Shown here one piece after another: positions 5,871 through 6,307 of a stretch of 6,307 bases of DNA. How positions within the stretch are numbered: the first letter of the stretch is position 1; each line of letters starts with the position of its first letter. Under the pieces are notes generated by a model that was given only the letters and a program-made list of their open reading frames with translations, had not been told where the DNA came from and ran no database searches. This DNA comes from Actinobacteria bacterium UBA3086 (GTDB lineage: Bacteria > Actinomycetota > Coriobacteriia > Anaerosomatales > UBA3086), in assembly GCA_002367305.1 (NCBI GenBank), contig DFBG01000125.1, positions 291-6,597 of the forward strand, written 5' to 3'. The position numbers and the translations under genes were made by a program.

Positions 5871-6307
5871 ATGCGGCCCGTGCACATAACCGACACAACG
5901 CTGCGCGACGCCCATCAGTCCTTGTGGGCGACACGAATGCAGATGGCAGACATGATTCCTGTCCTTGAGAAGATGGACAGCGTCGGCTATTGGTCCCTCG
6001 AGGTCTGGGGCGGCGCCACCTTCGATGCCGCACTTCGCTTCCTGGACGAGAATCCCTGGGAGAGGCTGCGCACCATCAAGCAGCACGCTCCGAGGACGCC
6101 GCTTCAGATGCTGCTGCGAGGCCAGAACCTCGTGGGTTATCGGCACTACAGCGATGAGATCGTCGATCGATTCGTGCGTGCATCCAAGCGCAACGGCATC
6201 GATGTCTTCCGCGTGTTCGATGCGCTCAACGATATCCGAAACGTCGAGGTAGCAGCTCGTTCCATCAAGGACTGTGGTGGTCATTTCGAGGGTGCGATCA
6301 GTTACAC
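5871..6307 (+). CDS. Biotin-dependent carboxyltransferase, OadA / pyruvate carboxylase subunit B-like (partial, 5' end)
   Basis: The frame is open from ATG 5871 to the window edge, giving 145 residues of a longer protein. This is the start of the TIM-barrel carboxyltransferase domain. TDTTLRDAHQSLWATRM (7-23) includes the metal-binding D13. SLEVWGGATFDAALRFLDE (42-60), NPWERLRTI (61-69), LQMLLRGQNLVGYRHY (78-93) and GIDVFRVFDALNDIRN (109-124) are hallmark blocks of the family. The domain moves a carboxyl group between carboxybiotin and pyruvate/oxaloacetate. Whether the protein is an oxaloacetate decarboxylase alpha subunit, a two-subunit pyruvate carboxylase B chain or a transcarboxylase 5S subunit cannot be decided here, because the C-terminus and downstream genes are missing. 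The carbamylated lysine and the metal-binding histidines lie beyond the edge. It begins a new transcription unit after the efp terminator. Confidence 0.9.
   Translation, partial: MRPVHITDTTLRDAHQSLWATRMQMADMIPVLEKMDSVGYWSLEVWGGATFDAALRFLDENPWERLRTIKQHAPRTPLQMLLRGQNLVGYRHYSDEIVDRFVRASKRNGIDVFRVFDALNDIRNVEVAARSIKDCGGHFEGAISY

Noticed and set aside
5727..6284. 185-residue minus-strand open frame over the efp terminator and the carboxyltransferase gene
   Set aside because: The plus strand carries unmistakable carboxyltransferase motifs and a strong ribosome site, while the antisense frame runs through a terminator hairpin and shows no family features.
1..6307. CRISPR array, insertion sequence, tRNA/rRNA, prophage or defence genes
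   Set aside because: There are no regularly spaced repeats, transposase motifs, cloverleaf sequences or foreign-looking genes; intergenic space totals only a few hundred bases.

Overview
The window is a densely packed, entirely plus-strand stretch of a bacterial chromosome. It looks like a GC-rich member of the Actinomycetota. The reasons are the gene order aroC-aroK-aroB-aroQ-(Xaa-Pro peptidase)-efp, which is that of the mycobacterial aro cluster, frequent GTG starts, and a chorismate synthase with an actinobacterial C-terminal half (TNHAGGLEGGMTNG, ERSDVCAVPAA). A type IV pilus gene pair and a biotin-dependent carboxyltransferase gene on either side suggest a deep or anaerobic lineage such as the Coriobacteriia/OPB41 group. 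That placement is inference.

Layout: positions 1-131 hold the C-terminal end of a probable PilO-like pilus assembly protein. Positions 156-767 encode a single-pass membrane protein with a C-terminal beta domain resembling PilP/GspC. After a 71-nt gap with a likely extended -10 promoter comes a five-gene unit, positions 839-5142: aroC (chorismate synthase), aroK (shikimate kinase), aroB (3-dehydroquinate synthase), aroQ (type II dehydroquinase) and an M24B Xaa-Pro peptidase. All four junctions in this unit are 4-nt stop/start overlaps (GTGA, GTGA, ATGA, ATGA). efp (elongation factor P) follows after 37 nt. A GC-rich hairpin terminator lies at 5763-5791, and a new transcription unit then starts with a carboxyltransferase (OadA/PycB-like) gene that runs off the right edge.

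How the genes work together: AroB, AroQ, AroK and AroC catalyse steps 2, 3, 5 and 7 of the shikimate pathway to chorismate. DAHP synthase, shikimate dehydrogenase (aroE) and EPSP synthase (aroA) are not in the window. The peptidase and EF-P both concern proline (hydrolysis of X-Pro bonds, and translation of polyproline stretches) and are conserved neighbours of aroQ in both Bacillus and Mycobacterium.

Most of the window is well-understood housekeeping sequence, and I see no clearly new biological system. The points worth a second look are the PilP/GspC-like protein in a probably single-membrane lineage, a strong inverted repeat in the leader of the carboxyltransferase gene, and possible alternative pairing around the terminator.
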